A DNA stretch of 64,000 bases, taken from positions 124,001 to 188,000 of the forward strand of contig NZ_AMWJ02000001.1 in assembly GCF_000319305.2 (NCBI RefSeq). The letters are read 5' to 3'. Below the pieces are notes generated by a model. That model worked only from the letters and a program-made list of their open reading frames with translations. It was not told where the DNA came from and did not search any database. Each line of letters opens with the position of its first letter. Position 1 is the first letter of the stretch. The position numbers and the translations under genes were made by a program. This stretch comes from Pseudomonas bharatica CSV86. GTDB lineage: Bacteria; Pseudomonadota; Gammaproteobacteria; Pseudomonadales; Pseudomonadaceae. Positions 27,281 to 37,044 of the stretch are shown here, in pieces.

Positions 27281-27841
27281 TCAGGGTTTCGCGGCAGCCT
27301 GCCAGAGGATTTCGCCGATGCCCTGGCGCCGGGCGATCAAGCGCGCGGCAACGAACAGCAGGTCGGAAAGCCGATTGATATAGGCCAGCCCAACCCCCGC
27401 CAAGGGTTCCACTGCATTCAACTGCTGGCAGCGGCGCTCGGCACTGCGTGCCAGGCTCCGGCACACGTGGGCCTGGGCAACCAGCGCCGAGCCTCCCGGC
27501 AGGATGAAGTTCTCCAGCGGCCCGAGCTCCTCGTTCCACCGATCGATCGCCGCCTCCAACCGCCCTATCTCGATCTTGTCCAGCGCCTGGTAAGTGGGCA
27601 TCGCCAGTTCGCCACCCAAGTCGAACAGCCGATGCTGACAAGGCGCCAGTACCTCGATCAGTTCCGTCAGTCCCTCGCCGTCCAGCCCCGCCAGCAACAG
27701 CCCTAAGTGGCTGTTCAGCGTATCCACCTCGCCGATCGCTTCGATGCGTGGATGGTCCTTGGGCACCCGGCGTCCATCGCCCAGGCCGGTTTCACCCTGG
27801 TCCCCGGTGCGGGTGTAGATCTTCGACAGGCGGAAACCCAT
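27281..27841 (-). CDS. PduO-type cob(I)alamin adenosyltransferase
   Basis: This enzyme transfers the adenosyl group of ATP to cob(I)alamin to give coenzyme B12. The 186-residue protein begins MGFRLSKIYTRTGDQGETGL. That TRTGDxGxT loop binds ATP and is diagnostic for PduO-type enzymes; ENFILPGG and the C-terminal INRLSDLLFVAARL also fit. ATG 27841 is chosen on family similarity; ATG 27847, overlapping the kinase stop, is an alternative. It follows the sensor-kinase gene without a gap. Confidence 0.9.
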   Translation of the reverse strand: MGFRLSKIYTRTGDQGETGLGDGRRVPKDHPRIEAIGEVDTLNSHLGLLLAGLDGEGLTELIEVLAPCQHRLFDLGGELAMPTYQALDKIEIGRLEAAIDRWNEELGPLENFILPGGSALVAQAHVCRSLARSAERRCQQLNAVEPLAGVGLAYINRLSDLLFVAARLIARRQGIGEILWQAAAKP

Positions 27842-27843
27842 GC

Positions 27844-29874
27844 TCATGACTCCAGTTTGCGCGGGGCCGGCAGTGGCGAGGCCGTCAGAGGCAGGCGCAG
27901 GGTGAAGCAGGTTCCCTGGCCCGGACTCGATTGCACTTCCATCTGGCCCTTGTGGTTGTTGGTAATGATGAAATACGAAACCGACAGCCCAAGACCGGTA
28001 CCCTGGCCGATCTCCTTGGTGGTGAAGAAAGGCTCGAAGGTGCGCTTGCGTACCGCTTCGGGCATGCCGATACCGTTGTCCTCGACCTGGATCTCCGCCC
28101 AGGGCGGATTCAGCCGGGTACGCAAGGTGATGCGCCCGGGTTCGCTGTTGTCCTGGCGCAGGTGGATGGCCTGGGCGGCATTCTTCAGCAGGTTGAGCAG
28201 CACCTGCTCCAGTTCGTTGGCGGTGCCCGGTACCGGGCCGAGCTCCGGGTCGAATTGGCGGACGATGGCCTGGCCCTTGAAGTCGAAGCCGATCGTCAGG
28301 TCGAAGTCGTTTCCGGCGATCTCCACCGCCTGGTCGATCAGCGCCGGCAAGTCGCAAGGCGCCATCTGCCGGTTGCTGCGGCGGCTGAAGCTGAGCATAT
28401 GGGTGACGATCTTCGCCGCCCGCGCCCCGGCCTGCTGGATGCCGTCGAGCAATTGCGGGACCTGGCGCGCCTCGAGGTAGCGATTGACCGTGCCCAGATC
28501 GATCCCGGCCTCGCTGGCGGCTTCCAGGTTCTTCGGCAGGTCGGGCGAGAGGCGCCGGCGGATGTTCTGCACGTTGTGCAGGATGGCACCCAGCGGGTTG
28601 TTGATCTCGTGGGCCATGCCGGCGGCGAGGCCGCCTACCGAGAGCATTTTTTCCGACTGCACCATCATTTCCTCGAGCGACAGGCGCTGGGTAATGTCGT
28701 CAATGCGGATCACCACGCCACGGCCGCCACCGCCCATCAGCGGGTAGAAGGTCAGGGCGTAATGGCGCGGCTCGTCGTCCCGTGTCCAGGTCACCCGCTC
28801 GATCTTCGCCACGCGGTGCTTTTCCACGCTTTCCTTGAGCTGCGGCAGAAACGGCTTGAGCGGTTCGAAGGCGAGGAAGATCGGCTGGTTCAACGCCTCG
28901 TCCAGCGGTGTGCCGGAGAGGCTGCTGGCTTCCTGGTTCCATTGGGTCACGTACAACTGCTCGTCGAGGGCGATCAGCGCCGACGGCATGGAGTCGATGA
29001 TGCTGTTGAGGTAATTCTGGAAACCGGTGAGCTTGCGCTCGATCTTGCCCCGTACCTGGACTTCCAGTTCCAGCTTGCGGTTGGTATGGCGGGTTTCCTC
29101 GGCCAGGCCCTGGGCCTGGTCGTAGGCCTGCTGGAACTCGTCGCGGGCGCGCTTGAGCTGCTGCTCCCGGGCCTCGATGCGCGACAGCATGGTGTTGAAG
29201 GCCTCGGCCAGGCTGCCGATCTCGTCATGGTTGCCGGGGCGGGCGCGCAAGGCGTAGTTCTCTTCCCGGGTAACCTGGCGCGACAGTTGTTCCAGCTGGT
29301 AGATCGGCTGGGTGATCAGGCGCTTGATCTGCCGGGCGATGATCATCCACAGCAATACGCTGAAGACCAGGATGCCGAGGCTGGCAGTCAGCGTGCCGGT
29401 ATAGAAGGCGGCGGGCAGTTCGCTGCTGGCCACCAGCAGCAGATGGCCGGGAGGGCTGCCGCTGCGGGGCAGGCGAATCAGCTGGGTATTGCGGAACTCG
29501 GTCAGGCGCCAGCCTTCGATATTGCGAAAGCGCTTGGGCAGGGCGATCGGTTCGCCATGCTGCAACTGGGCGAGGATCCTGCCATCGCTGCCATACAGTG
29601 CGGCAGCGCGCAGCGGGGTGTAGGTGTCCAGCTCGTCGAGCAGGCGGTTGGCCGCTTCCGGCGAGTCGGTCGCCTGTTGCGCCAGTTGCGGATTGGACAC
29701 CAGGCGCCCGATGGTCTGCAGGGCCTGGGGAGCCATCGCCTCCTGGGAAATCCAGTAGGCAGCGCTGATGAAGGTCAGGTTGGCCACCAGCAGGATGGTG
29801 ATCAACAGCACCAGCAGGGCCGCCAGCAGTTTCTGGCCGACCGGCAGGTTTTCCAGGCGTTCGCGCAAGGGCAT
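27844..29874 (-). CDS. Membrane sensor histidine kinase with PAS domain (orphan)
   Basis: This is a 676-residue kinase. One membrane helix lies near residues 15-38, then a periplasmic sensor region, a second helix (about 175-195), HAMP (ITQPIYQLEQLSRQV), a coiled coil, PAS (SIIDSMPSALIALDEQLYVTQW), HisKA (GLAAGMAHEINNPLGAI) and HATPase_c (NLLKNAAQAI, VEDNGIGM, GTGLGLSVSYFI). It corresponds by position to P. aeruginosa PA4398, a kinase I recall being linked to swarming and biofilm. No response regulator is encoded beside it, so its partner is unknown. The signal is unknown too. Confidence 0.9.
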   Translation of the reverse strand: MPLRERLENLPVGQKLLAALLVLLITILLVANLTFISAAYWISQEAMAPQALQTIGRLVSNPQLAQQATDSPEAANRLLDELDTYTPLRAAALYGSDGRILAQLQHGEPIALPKRFRNIEGWRLTEFRNTQLIRLPRSGSPPGHLLLVASSELPAAFYTGTLTASLGILVFSVLLWMIIARQIKRLITQPIYQLEQLSRQVTREENYALRARPGNHDEIGSLAEAFNTMLSRIEAREQQLKRARDEFQQAYDQAQGLAEETRHTNRKLELEVQVRGKIERKLTGFQNYLNSIIDSMPSALIALDEQLYVTQWNQEASSLSGTPLDEALNQPIFLAFEPLKPFLPQLKESVEKHRVAKIERVTWTRDDEPRHYALTFYPLMGGGGRGVVIRIDDITQRLSLEEMMVQSEKMLSVGGLAAGMAHEINNPLGAILHNVQNIRRRLSPDLPKNLEAASEAGIDLGTVNRYLEARQVPQLLDGIQQAGARAAKIVTHMLSFSRRSNRQMAPCDLPALIDQAVEIAGNDFDLTIGFDFKGQAIVRQFDPELGPVPGTANELEQVLLNLLKNAAQAIHLRQDNSEPGRITLRTRLNPPWAEIQVEDNGIGMPEAVRKRTFEPFFTTKEIGQGTGLGLSVSYFIITNNHKGQMEVQSSPGQGTCFTLRLPLTASPLPAPRKLES

Positions 29875-29920
29875 GGTAACGGCAGAATCCTGTGGGTGGA
29901 GGGGCAGGGTAGCGCTGCCC

Positions 29921-30880
<960 letters not shown>

Positions 30881-30888
30881 TCAAACCC

Positions 30889-30938
30889 GGTGCGCTCCAT
30901 CGCACTCCCTTCAGGAGTGCCAGCGCACCTTTTATTTT
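30889..30938 (+). promoter_or_regulatory. Terminator-like hairpin in the yajQ leader
   Basis: GGTGCGCT (30889-30896) pairs with AGCGCACC (30922-30929), enclosing an inner stem GCACTCC/GGAGTGC (30902-30908 and 30914-30920). The U-rich TTTTATTTT follows at 30930-30938. It lies between a TATAAT -10 box at 30857-30862 and the yajQ ribosome site, so it could end or attenuate transcription. Confidence 0.6.
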
Positions 30939-30952
30939 CTGGAGAAAAAGGT

Positions 30953-31438
30953 ATGCCGTCGTTCGACGTGGTATCGGAACTGGACAAGCACGAAGTCACC
31001 AACGCCGTGGAAAACGCCATCAAGGAACTGGACCGCCGCTACGACCTGAAAGGCAAGGGCAGCTTCGAGTTCAAGGAGAAGGACCAGACCGTCGTCCTGA
31101 CCGCCGAAGCCGAGTTCCAGCTCGAAGCCATGGTCGAGATCCTGCGTCTGGCCCTGGTCAAGCGCAAGATCGACGTCCAGTGCCTGGAACTGAAGGATGC
31201 CTACGCCTCCGGCAAGGAAATGAAGCAGGAAGCGGTGTTCAAGGAAGGTATCGATAAAGAACTGGCGAAGAAGATCGTCGCTCATATCAAGGACGCCAAG
31301 CTCAAGGTGCAGGCGGCCATCCAGGGCGAGCAGATCCGCGTCACCGGCAAGAAGCGCGACGACCTGCAGGAGTGCATCGCCGCCCTGCGTGGCAAGGAGT
31401 TCGGCATGCCGCTGCAGTTCAACAATTTCCGCGACTGA
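30953..31438 (+). CDS. YajQ family nucleotide-binding protein
   Basis: This 161-residue protein starts at ATG 30953 ([19 protein letters not shown]), preceded by GGAG. It has the two-domain YajQ fold; [17 protein letters not shown] and the C-terminal [14 protein letters not shown] are family signatures. Some YajQ proteins bind cyclic di-GMP and act with a LysR regulator; whether this one does is not shown by the sequence. The leader contains a strong hairpin. Confidence 0.93.
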   Translation: MPSFDVVSELDKHEVTNAVENAIKELDRRYDLKGKGSFEFKEKDQTVVLTAEAEFQLEAMVEILRLALVKRKIDVQCLELKDAYASGKEMKQEAVFKEGIDKELAKKIVAHIKDAKLKVQAAIQGEQIRVTGKKRDDLQECIAALRGKEFGMPLQFNNFRD

Positions 31439-31546
31439 CCGCCGCGCTTGTAGAACCTTGGCGTTGTGACAGCGTCCGAGGTTCCTTGCGTCGCGGAATC
31501 GTTTGCGGTGCTTTAATTCGTGTTTCGTGCCGCATCAGGAGGGCAT

Positions 31547-32392
31547 ATGGATTTGAATGCAGAGGTCGATCAACTGGTCAGGACGTCGCAGACGTGGATT
31601 CCGTTGATCATGGAATACGGCAGCCGCCTGGCCCTGGCGCTGGTCACCCTGGCGATCGGCTGGTGGCTGATCAACAAGGTCACCGCCAAGCTGGGCAAAT
31701 TGCTGGCCTTGCGCAATGCCGACATGGCACTGCAAGGCTTTATCAGCACCCTGGCCAACATCATTCTGAAGATCCTGCTGTTCGTCAGCGTGGCTTCGAT
31801 GATCGGCGTGGAAACCACCTCCTTCGTCGCCGCCATCGGTGCCGCCGGCCTGGCCATCGGCCTGGCCTTGCAGGGCAGCCTGGCGAACTTCGCCGGTGGC
31901 GTGCTGATCCTGCTGTTCCGTCCGTTCCGCCTGGGCGACTGGATCGAGGCGCAGGGTGTCAGCGGTACCGTGGACAGCATCCAGATCTTCCACACCGTGC
32001 TGCGCACCGGTGACAACAAGACGGTGATCGTGCCCAACGGCAACCTGTCCAACGGCATCATCACCAACTACAACCGCCAGCCGACCCGCAAGGTGGTGTT
32101 CGACGTGGGTGTCGACTACGAGGCCGACCTGCAGAAGGCGCGCAACGTCCTGCTCGAGCTTGCCAACAACGACCCGCGGGTCCACAAGGACCCGGCGCCG
32201 CAGGCGGTGGTCTCGACCCTCGGTGACAGCTCCATCACCGTTTCCCTGCGCATCTGGGTGAACACCGCGGATTACTGGGACGTGATGTTCATGCTCAACG
32301 AGCATGCCCGCGACAGGCTCAAGGAAGAAGGAATCGACATTCCCTTTCCGCAGCGCGTGATCCGCGTGGTGCAGGAGACTGCGGCCCAATAG
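31547..32392 (+). CDS. Small-conductance mechanosensitive channel, MscS family
   Basis: This 281-residue protein starts at ATG 31547 behind AGGAGGG. There are three membrane helices: about residues 20-42 (LALALVTLAIGWWLI), 65-85, and the glycine/alanine-rich pore helix (AIGAAGLAIGLALQGSLANFAGG). The MscS beta domain follows, with FRLGDWIEAQGVSGTV and VPNGNLSNGIITNYNRQ, then a C-terminal alpha/beta vestibule. Length equals the short E. coli MscS type. It releases osmolytes on hypo-osmotic shock. Confidence 0.94.
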   Translation: MDLNAEVDQLVRTSQTWIPLIMEYGSRLALALVTLAIGWWLINKVTAKLGKLLALRNADMALQGFISTLANIILKILLFVSVASMIGVETTSFVAAIGAAGLAIGLALQGSLANFAGGVLILLFRPFRLGDWIEAQGVSGTVDSIQIFHTVLRTGDNKTVIVPNGNLSNGIITNYNRQPTRKVVFDVGVDYEADLQKARNVLLELANNDPRVHKDPAPQAVVSTLGDSSITVSLRIWVNTADYWDVMFMLNEHARDRLKEEGIDIPFPQRVIRVVQETAAQ

Positions 32393-32419
32393 CAAATAGC
32401 TTTCTGATTTAGCAGGGAC

Positions 32420-32494
32420 CTTGTGGGAGCGGGTTCACCCGCGATTACGGTAGTGAGTTCACCGGCGCTATCGCGGGTGAACCCGCTCCCACAT
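32420..32494. repeat. Inverted repeat pair of a second REP type
   Basis: TGTGGGAGCGGGTTCACCCGCG (about 32421-32443) and its inverted copy (about 32470-32493) flank a 25-base spacer. The core GGGTTCACCCGCG differs from the CTGGCTTGCCAGCG core found elsewhere in this window, so it is a distinct REP family. Confidence 0.8.
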
Positions 32495-32600
32495 TGTCCG
32501 CGTTGCCCCGCCCATTACACTTCTTCACTTCTCCCCGCTATCGGTCCACAGGGCTTTTCTGGCATACAAGCCGGTCTCGATTCACTCTGCCGACCGAACC

Positions 32601-33824
32601 ATGACTCCGCTGATCAAGATCACCCCTTTCCGGGCCTTCTGCTTTGCCCTGACCCTGGCCCTGTTCGAACTCCTGACCTACCTCGCCAGTGACGTGGTGA
32701 TGCCGGCCATGCCGCAGGTGGTAGGTGACCTCGATGCCAGCCCCGAATTCATCCCTCACGCACTGAACCTCTATCTGCTCGGTGGCGTACTCCTGCAATG
32801 GCTGATCGGCCCGCTGGCCGACCGCTATGGGCGGCGGCCGTTGTTGCTCGGCGGCTGCGCGTTCTTCTGCCTGGCGTGCCTGGCGACCTACTGGGTCGAT
32901 GGCATCGAAGTGTTCAACCTGTTGCGCCTGTTGCAGGGCATCGGCCTGGGCTTCGTGGTGACGGTCAGCTATCCGGCGCTCAACGAAGCCTTCAGCGAAG
33001 CGGACGCAGTACGGATGATGGCACTGTTGGCCAATATCGCCTTGCTCTCGCCACTGCTCGGGCCCCTGGTGGGGACGCTATTGCTGGAGTGGGTGTCGTG
33101 GCGCTGGCTGTTCGTGCTGTTCGGCGTCACCGCCGTGCTGGCCTGGCTGGCCCTGTACCGCTACATGCCGGAAACCCTCGGCGTCGAACGCCGTGATGGT
33201 TCGCGCCTGGAGTTCCAGCCGATTCATCTGCTGCCGTTGTTGTCCGGGTACGCGCAACTGCTTGCCAACCGTCGCTTCGTCGCGGGCAGCGCTGCCCTGG
33301 GCTTGATCGGCCTGCCACTGATCGGCTGGATCGGCCTGTCGCCCGTGCTGCTGATCCATGACGAAGGGCTCAGCAAGATGGAGTACGCCCTATGGCAGTT
33401 GCCGGTGTTCGGCGGCTTGATTCTCGGCAACCTGATCATCAACCGCATCGCCGATCGCTACCCGTTGAAATCACTGGTACGCGGCGCGCTGTGGCCATTT
33501 CTTATCGGTCTGGCCGCGGCCGTGCTGGCAAGCTGGATCTATCCGAGCGTGCCTAGCCTGGTGGTCGGCCTGGCGATCTACGCCCTGGGCCTGGGCATCG
33601 CTAACGCCGTGCTGTATCGCATGACCCTGTTCAGCAGCGAGCAGAGCAAGGGGCTGGTATCGGCGATGCTGGGAATGATCACCATCGCCCTGCTGGGCCT
33701 GGGCGGCGCGGTGATGGCGATGCTGGGGGCAGGCACCAGCCTGCTGGCCTTCGCCCTGGCCTCGGCAGTGGCTGGTGTGCTGGCGCTCTGGCCGCTAGCA
33801 ACGGTGCTGCGGCAGCAATCCTGA
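32601..33824 (+). CDS. MFS multidrug exporter, MdfA-like
   Basis: This 407-residue transporter has about 12 membrane helices. LFELLTYLASDVVMP in helix 1 aligns with the MdfA region bearing the membrane-embedded Glu and Asp needed for drug/proton exchange. The loop 2-3 motif A is GPLADRYGRRPLLLGG, and antiporter motif C lies near LLSPLLGPLVGTLL. The family exports lipophilic cations and neutral drugs. It converges on ampG with no gap. The substrate is not predictable. Confidence 0.88.
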   Translation: MTPLIKITPFRAFCFALTLALFELLTYLASDVVMPAMPQVVGDLDASPEFIPHALNLYLLGGVLLQWLIGPLADRYGRRPLLLGGCAFFCLACLATYWVDGIEVFNLLRLLQGIGLGFVVTVSYPALNEAFSEADAVRMMALLANIALLSPLLGPLVGTLLLEWVSWRWLFVLFGVTAVLAWLALYRYMPETLGVERRDGSRLEFQPIHLLPLLSGYAQLLANRRFVAGSAALGLIGLPLIGWIGLSPVLLIHDEGLSKMEYALWQLPVFGGLILGNLIINRIADRYPLKSLVRGALWPFLIGLAAAVLASWIYPSVPSLVVGLAIYALGLGIANAVLYRMTLFSSEQSKGLVSAMLGMITIALLGLGGAVMAMLGAGTSLLAFALASAVAGVLALWPLATVLRQQS

Positions 33825-35396
33825 TCAGGGCTGCTGCTGCTCGCTGGCAGGCGGCGCTGCGGGTTGCCCGGCCTGCTGTTGCGGTTCCTTATCGCGGCGG
33901 ATCTCCTGGTGCCAATGCACGGCGATCAGGATCAGGGTCGGCACGCCAAGCAGTGCGGTGATCAGGAAGAAATCGTGGTAGCCGAACTTCTCCACCAGCA
34001 CGCCCGAGTAGCCACCGATCAGGCGCGGTAGCAGCAGCATGATCGAGCTGAGCAGGGCGTACTGGGTGGCGGAGAACTTCAGGTTGGTCAGGCTCGACAG
34101 ATAGGCGACGAAGGCCGAGGTGGCCAGGCCCGAACTGAAGTTGTCGAGGGAAATGGTGACGACCAGCATCTGGATGTTCGGGCCCATGTCGGCCAGCATC
34201 ACGAACAGGATGTTGGTGGCGGCCGAGGCGGCGCCGCCAATGAACAGGATCGGCAGGATACCGAAGCGCACGATCAGCAGGCCGCCGACACCGGCGCCGA
34301 GCAGGGTCATGACCAGGCCGAAGATCTTGCTGACGCTGGCGATCTGGTCCTTGGTGAAGCCCTGGTCGATGTAGAACACGTTGGCCATTACGCCCATCAC
34401 CGTGTCCGACATGCGGTAGGTGGCGATCAGGCCGAGCAGCAGCAGTGCCTGCCAGCGGTAACGATGAATGAAGTCGTTGACCGGTGTCAGCACTGGCGCC
34501 AGGCCGCGGCGGCCCATTGACGAGAGGCACAGGCAGGTCAGGGTGGTGTAGAGGATGGCGCGCAGGAAGGCGCGGTCTTCGAGCAGCAGGTCGAGCAGGC
34601 TGACGCCGTCGAACAGCACGCTGGCGAAATCGGTGTTGTACAACTGGGTGAACATCGCCGGAACCGAAACCAGCAGCACAATCAGCACGAATACCGACAT
34701 CAGCTGATGGCCGAATCCATAGCGCGCCGCCTGCAACTGGGTTCGCAAGGGGACTGGCGGTTCGCGCATCAGCAGCGTGGTGATCACCGCAGGCAGCATC
34801 ATCACGCCGAACAGCACGTAGGTGCCGGTCCAGGCCTTGTGCAGGTAGCTGAAACCGGTGGAGCCGAACCATTCGGCGAAGAACAGTGCGCCAGCGGTAG
34901 CCAGCAGCGCGGCAACCCGGTAGCCGGCCATGTAGCTGGCGGCGAGGGCGGCCTGGCGCTGGTCGTCGGCAATCTCCAGACGGTAGGCATCGACGGCGAT
35001 GTCCTGGGTGGCGGAGGCGAAAGCCACCAGGACCGCCAGGGCGATCAGCCAGGACAGGTGCTTTTGCGGATCGCAGAAGCCCATGCCGATCAGCCCGACC
35101 AGTACCAGGATCTGCGCCAGCACCAGCCATGAACGGCGCCTGCCAAGCTTGCCCAGCAGCGGCAGGCGCCATTGGTCGAGCAACGGCGACCAGACCCATT
35201 TGAAGGCGTAGGCCAGGCCGATCAGGCTCGCGTAGCCGATGGTCTCACGGGCCACCCCGGCCTCGCGCAACCACACCGAAAGCGTCGAGAACACCAACAT
35301 GTAAGGCAGGCCGGCGGCGAAGCCGAGCAGCAGGAGCACCACGGTCGACGGGCTGGCATAGGCAGCGAGCGCAGCGCGCCAGGTTTTACGGGGCAT
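33825..35396 (-). CDS. ampG: Muropeptide permease AmpG
   Basis: AmpG imports GlcNAc-anhydroMurNAc peptides for cell-wall recycling and thereby controls AmpR-dependent beta-lactamase induction. The protein is 523 residues, MFS fold with about 14 membrane segments. The N-terminus VVLLLLGFAAGLPYMLVFST, AYAFKWVWSPLLDQ and SATQDIAVDAYRLEI are typical of AmpG. The tail is unusually rich in Gln and Pro (EPQQQAGQPAAPPASEQQQP). It is transcribed away from the alkyltransferase-like gene's end. Confidence 0.93.
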   Translation of the reverse strand: MPRKTWRAALAAYASPSTVVLLLLGFAAGLPYMLVFSTLSVWLREAGVARETIGYASLIGLAYAFKWVWSPLLDQWRLPLLGKLGRRRSWLVLAQILVLVGLIGMGFCDPQKHLSWLIALAVLVAFASATQDIAVDAYRLEIADDQRQAALAASYMAGYRVAALLATAGALFFAEWFGSTGFSYLHKAWTGTYVLFGVMMLPAVITTLLMREPPVPLRTQLQAARYGFGHQLMSVFVLIVLLVSVPAMFTQLYNTDFASVLFDGVSLLDLLLEDRAFLRAILYTTLTCLCLSSMGRRGLAPVLTPVNDFIHRYRWQALLLLGLIATYRMSDTVMGVMANVFYIDQGFTKDQIASVSKIFGLVMTLLGAGVGGLLIVRFGILPILFIGGAASAATNILFVMLADMGPNIQMLVVTISLDNFSSGLATSAFVAYLSSLTNLKFSATQYALLSSIMLLLPRLIGGYSGVLVEKFGYHDFFLITALLGVPTLILIAVHWHQEIRRDKEPQQQAGQPAAPPASEQQQP

Positions 35397-35439
35397 GGGC
35401 CAACATCTGCCTCAAGATTACGAACACAAAGCGCGCACT

Positions 35440-35793
35440 CTAACTGTTGTGATCCATCGGACGCCAGCCATGCCGTGACATATTGACACGATTGTTGTGC
35501 ATGCTGACCCCTTCGGCGCGCAGCCGCGCTCGTTGTTCATCGCCCGAGGGCGTTCCTTGTTCGAGGCTGAGGCGACCGCCGGCGCCCAGTACCCGGTGCC
35601 AGGGCAGGCGCGTGTCGGCCGGCAACTGGCTGAGCGTGCGTCCGACCCAGCGCGCGGCGCGGCCCAGGCCGGCCATTTCGGCCAGTTCGCCATAGCTCAC
35701 CACCTTGCCCGGCGGGATCTGGTCGAGCACCAGGTAGAGGGCCGTTCGTCGGCCTTCGGCACTTTCCTGGGTCATGTCGAGTGCAGAACTCAT
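35440..35793 (-). CDS. Alkyltransferase-like protein (ATL / YbaZ family, MGMT fold)
   Basis: This short protein, 117 residues from ATG 35793, is related to the C-terminal domain of O6-alkylguanine-DNA alkyltransferase. The family core IPPGKVVSYGELAEMAGLGRAARWVG is intact. The active-site PCHR motif is PWHRV here, with Trp for the acceptor Cys, which defines ATL proteins. They bind O6-alkylguanine and pass it to nucleotide-excision repair instead of removing the alkyl group. An ATG at 35775 is an alternative start. Confidence 0.9.
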   Translation of the reverse strand: MSSALDMTQESAEGRRTALYLVLDQIPPGKVVSYGELAEMAGLGRAARWVGRTLSQLPADTRLPWHRVLGAGGRLSLEQGTPSGDEQRARLRAEGVSMHNNRVNMSRHGWRPMDHNS

Positions 35794-35937
35794 TCGCGTG
35801 GTTTCCGTCTGGTGAAACACACGCGGGCATACCTGGTAATTGAACTCATTGGCATTGGGTGGGTCTTTCCTTGCTCTGGGCCTGGGCATCCGGATAATGC
35901 CCGACTTTTTTCGCGAACCTGAATTCCAGTATTGCCT

Positions 35938-36945
35938 ATGTATTCTAGAACCCTGTTGTGCCTTGCACTGGTTGGCGCCTGTACGCCGACTCTCGCCGAT
36001 ACCGTGTGGATGAAGAACGGCGACCGCCTGAGCGGCAAGATCAAGGTGTTCGATGGCGGCAAACTGCTGCTGGAAACACCCTACGGCGGCTCCATCGCGC
36101 TGGACTGGAAGCAGGTCAAGACCCTGGAGAGCGATCGGGAACTGCTGGTCAAGCAGGACGAATACAACGGTGAGCGGGCCAAGTCGCTGCACGCTGCCGA
36201 GGAGGGCCAGGTCACCCTGGCCAACGGTGAAGCGCCAAAAACCGTGGAACTGGCCAGTATCCAGCAGATCATGAAGCCCAAGCCGGTGGTCGAGGACCTG
36301 ATCTGGAAGGGCAACGTAGACCTGGCCCTGGACTACAAGCGCGCTGAAACCGATACCGATGACTACGACGTTGACTTCAAGACTACCGCTCGTCACGGGC
36401 GCTGGCGGCACAATGCCGAAGGCGAATACAACCGCGACAGCAAGGACGACGTCACTACCACCAACAACTGGAGCGCCGAATACGCGCTCGACCGCTTCAT
36501 CACCGACCAGTGGTTCTGGCAGGGGCGCCTGGAATACAAGCGCGACCACATCGAGGACCTGGCTCGCCAGCGCACCGTGGGTACTGGCCCTGGCTACCAG
36601 TTCTGGGACGACGAGCTGGGCGCCTTCTCCCTCGGCTCGCTGCTCAACCGCACCGATTACGAGTACGCCGACGGCGGCAAGGACAATTTCTACTCGATCG
36701 GCATGAAGTGGAACTACAACCGCTTCCTGATCGGCAAGAGCGTCGAGCTTTTCACCAATGGCGAAGTCGGCAAGCCGCTGGGCAATGTTGCCGACTACAG
36801 CCTGGATGCCGAGCTGGGCCTGCGCTACAAGGTCACCGAATGGGCGTCGCTCAATCTCAAGGCCGAGAAGGACATCATCAGCGGCACCCGCGACAGCGAC
36901 CTGGACAAGACCCGCTATACCGCCGGTTTCGGCGTGACCTGGTAA
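35938..36945 (+). CDS. DUF481 outer-membrane beta-barrel-like protein (YdiY-like)
   Basis: This 335-residue exported protein has a signal peptide (MYSRTLLCLALVGACTPTLA, cleavage before DTVWM). After an N-terminal small beta domain (VWMKNGDRLSGKIKVFDGGKL), a C-terminal DUF481 region has alternating strands ending in the aromatic TAGFGVTW typical of outer-membrane barrels. ATG 35938 is chosen over TTG 35932 because it directly precedes the signal sequence. Function is unknown; salt or acid induction is reported for some homologues. Confidence 0.85.
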   Translation: MYSRTLLCLALVGACTPTLADTVWMKNGDRLSGKIKVFDGGKLLLETPYGGSIALDWKQVKTLESDRELLVKQDEYNGERAKSLHAAEEGQVTLANGEAPKTVELASIQQIMKPKPVVEDLIWKGNVDLALDYKRAETDTDDYDVDFKTTARHGRWRHNAEGEYNRDSKDDVTTTNNWSAEYALDRFITDQWFWQGRLEYKRDHIEDLARQRTVGTGPGYQFWDDELGAFSLGSLLNRTDYEYADGGKDNFYSIGMKWNYNRFLIGKSVELFTNGEVGKPLGNVADYSLDAELGLRYKVTEWASLNLKAEKDIISGTRDSDLDKTRYTAGFGVTW

Positions 36946-36978
36946 CCGCAGCCGGGAGGCGGGGCCCTTGGCATCGGC

Positions 36979-36997
36979 AACGATAATGATTAGCTTG
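36979..36997 (+). promoter_or_regulatory. Putative Fur box upstream of the HugZ-like gene
   Basis: AACGATAATGATTAGCTTG agrees with the Fur consensus AATGATAATNATTATCATT at 14 of 18 defined positions. It lies 48 bp upstream of the haem-utilisation gene, where iron control would be expected. Confidence 0.55.
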
Positions 36998-37044
36998 TCG
37001 TGGTCGCCGCCCGTGCCGGGCGGTTAGTTTCCAGGAGTGCAGAC

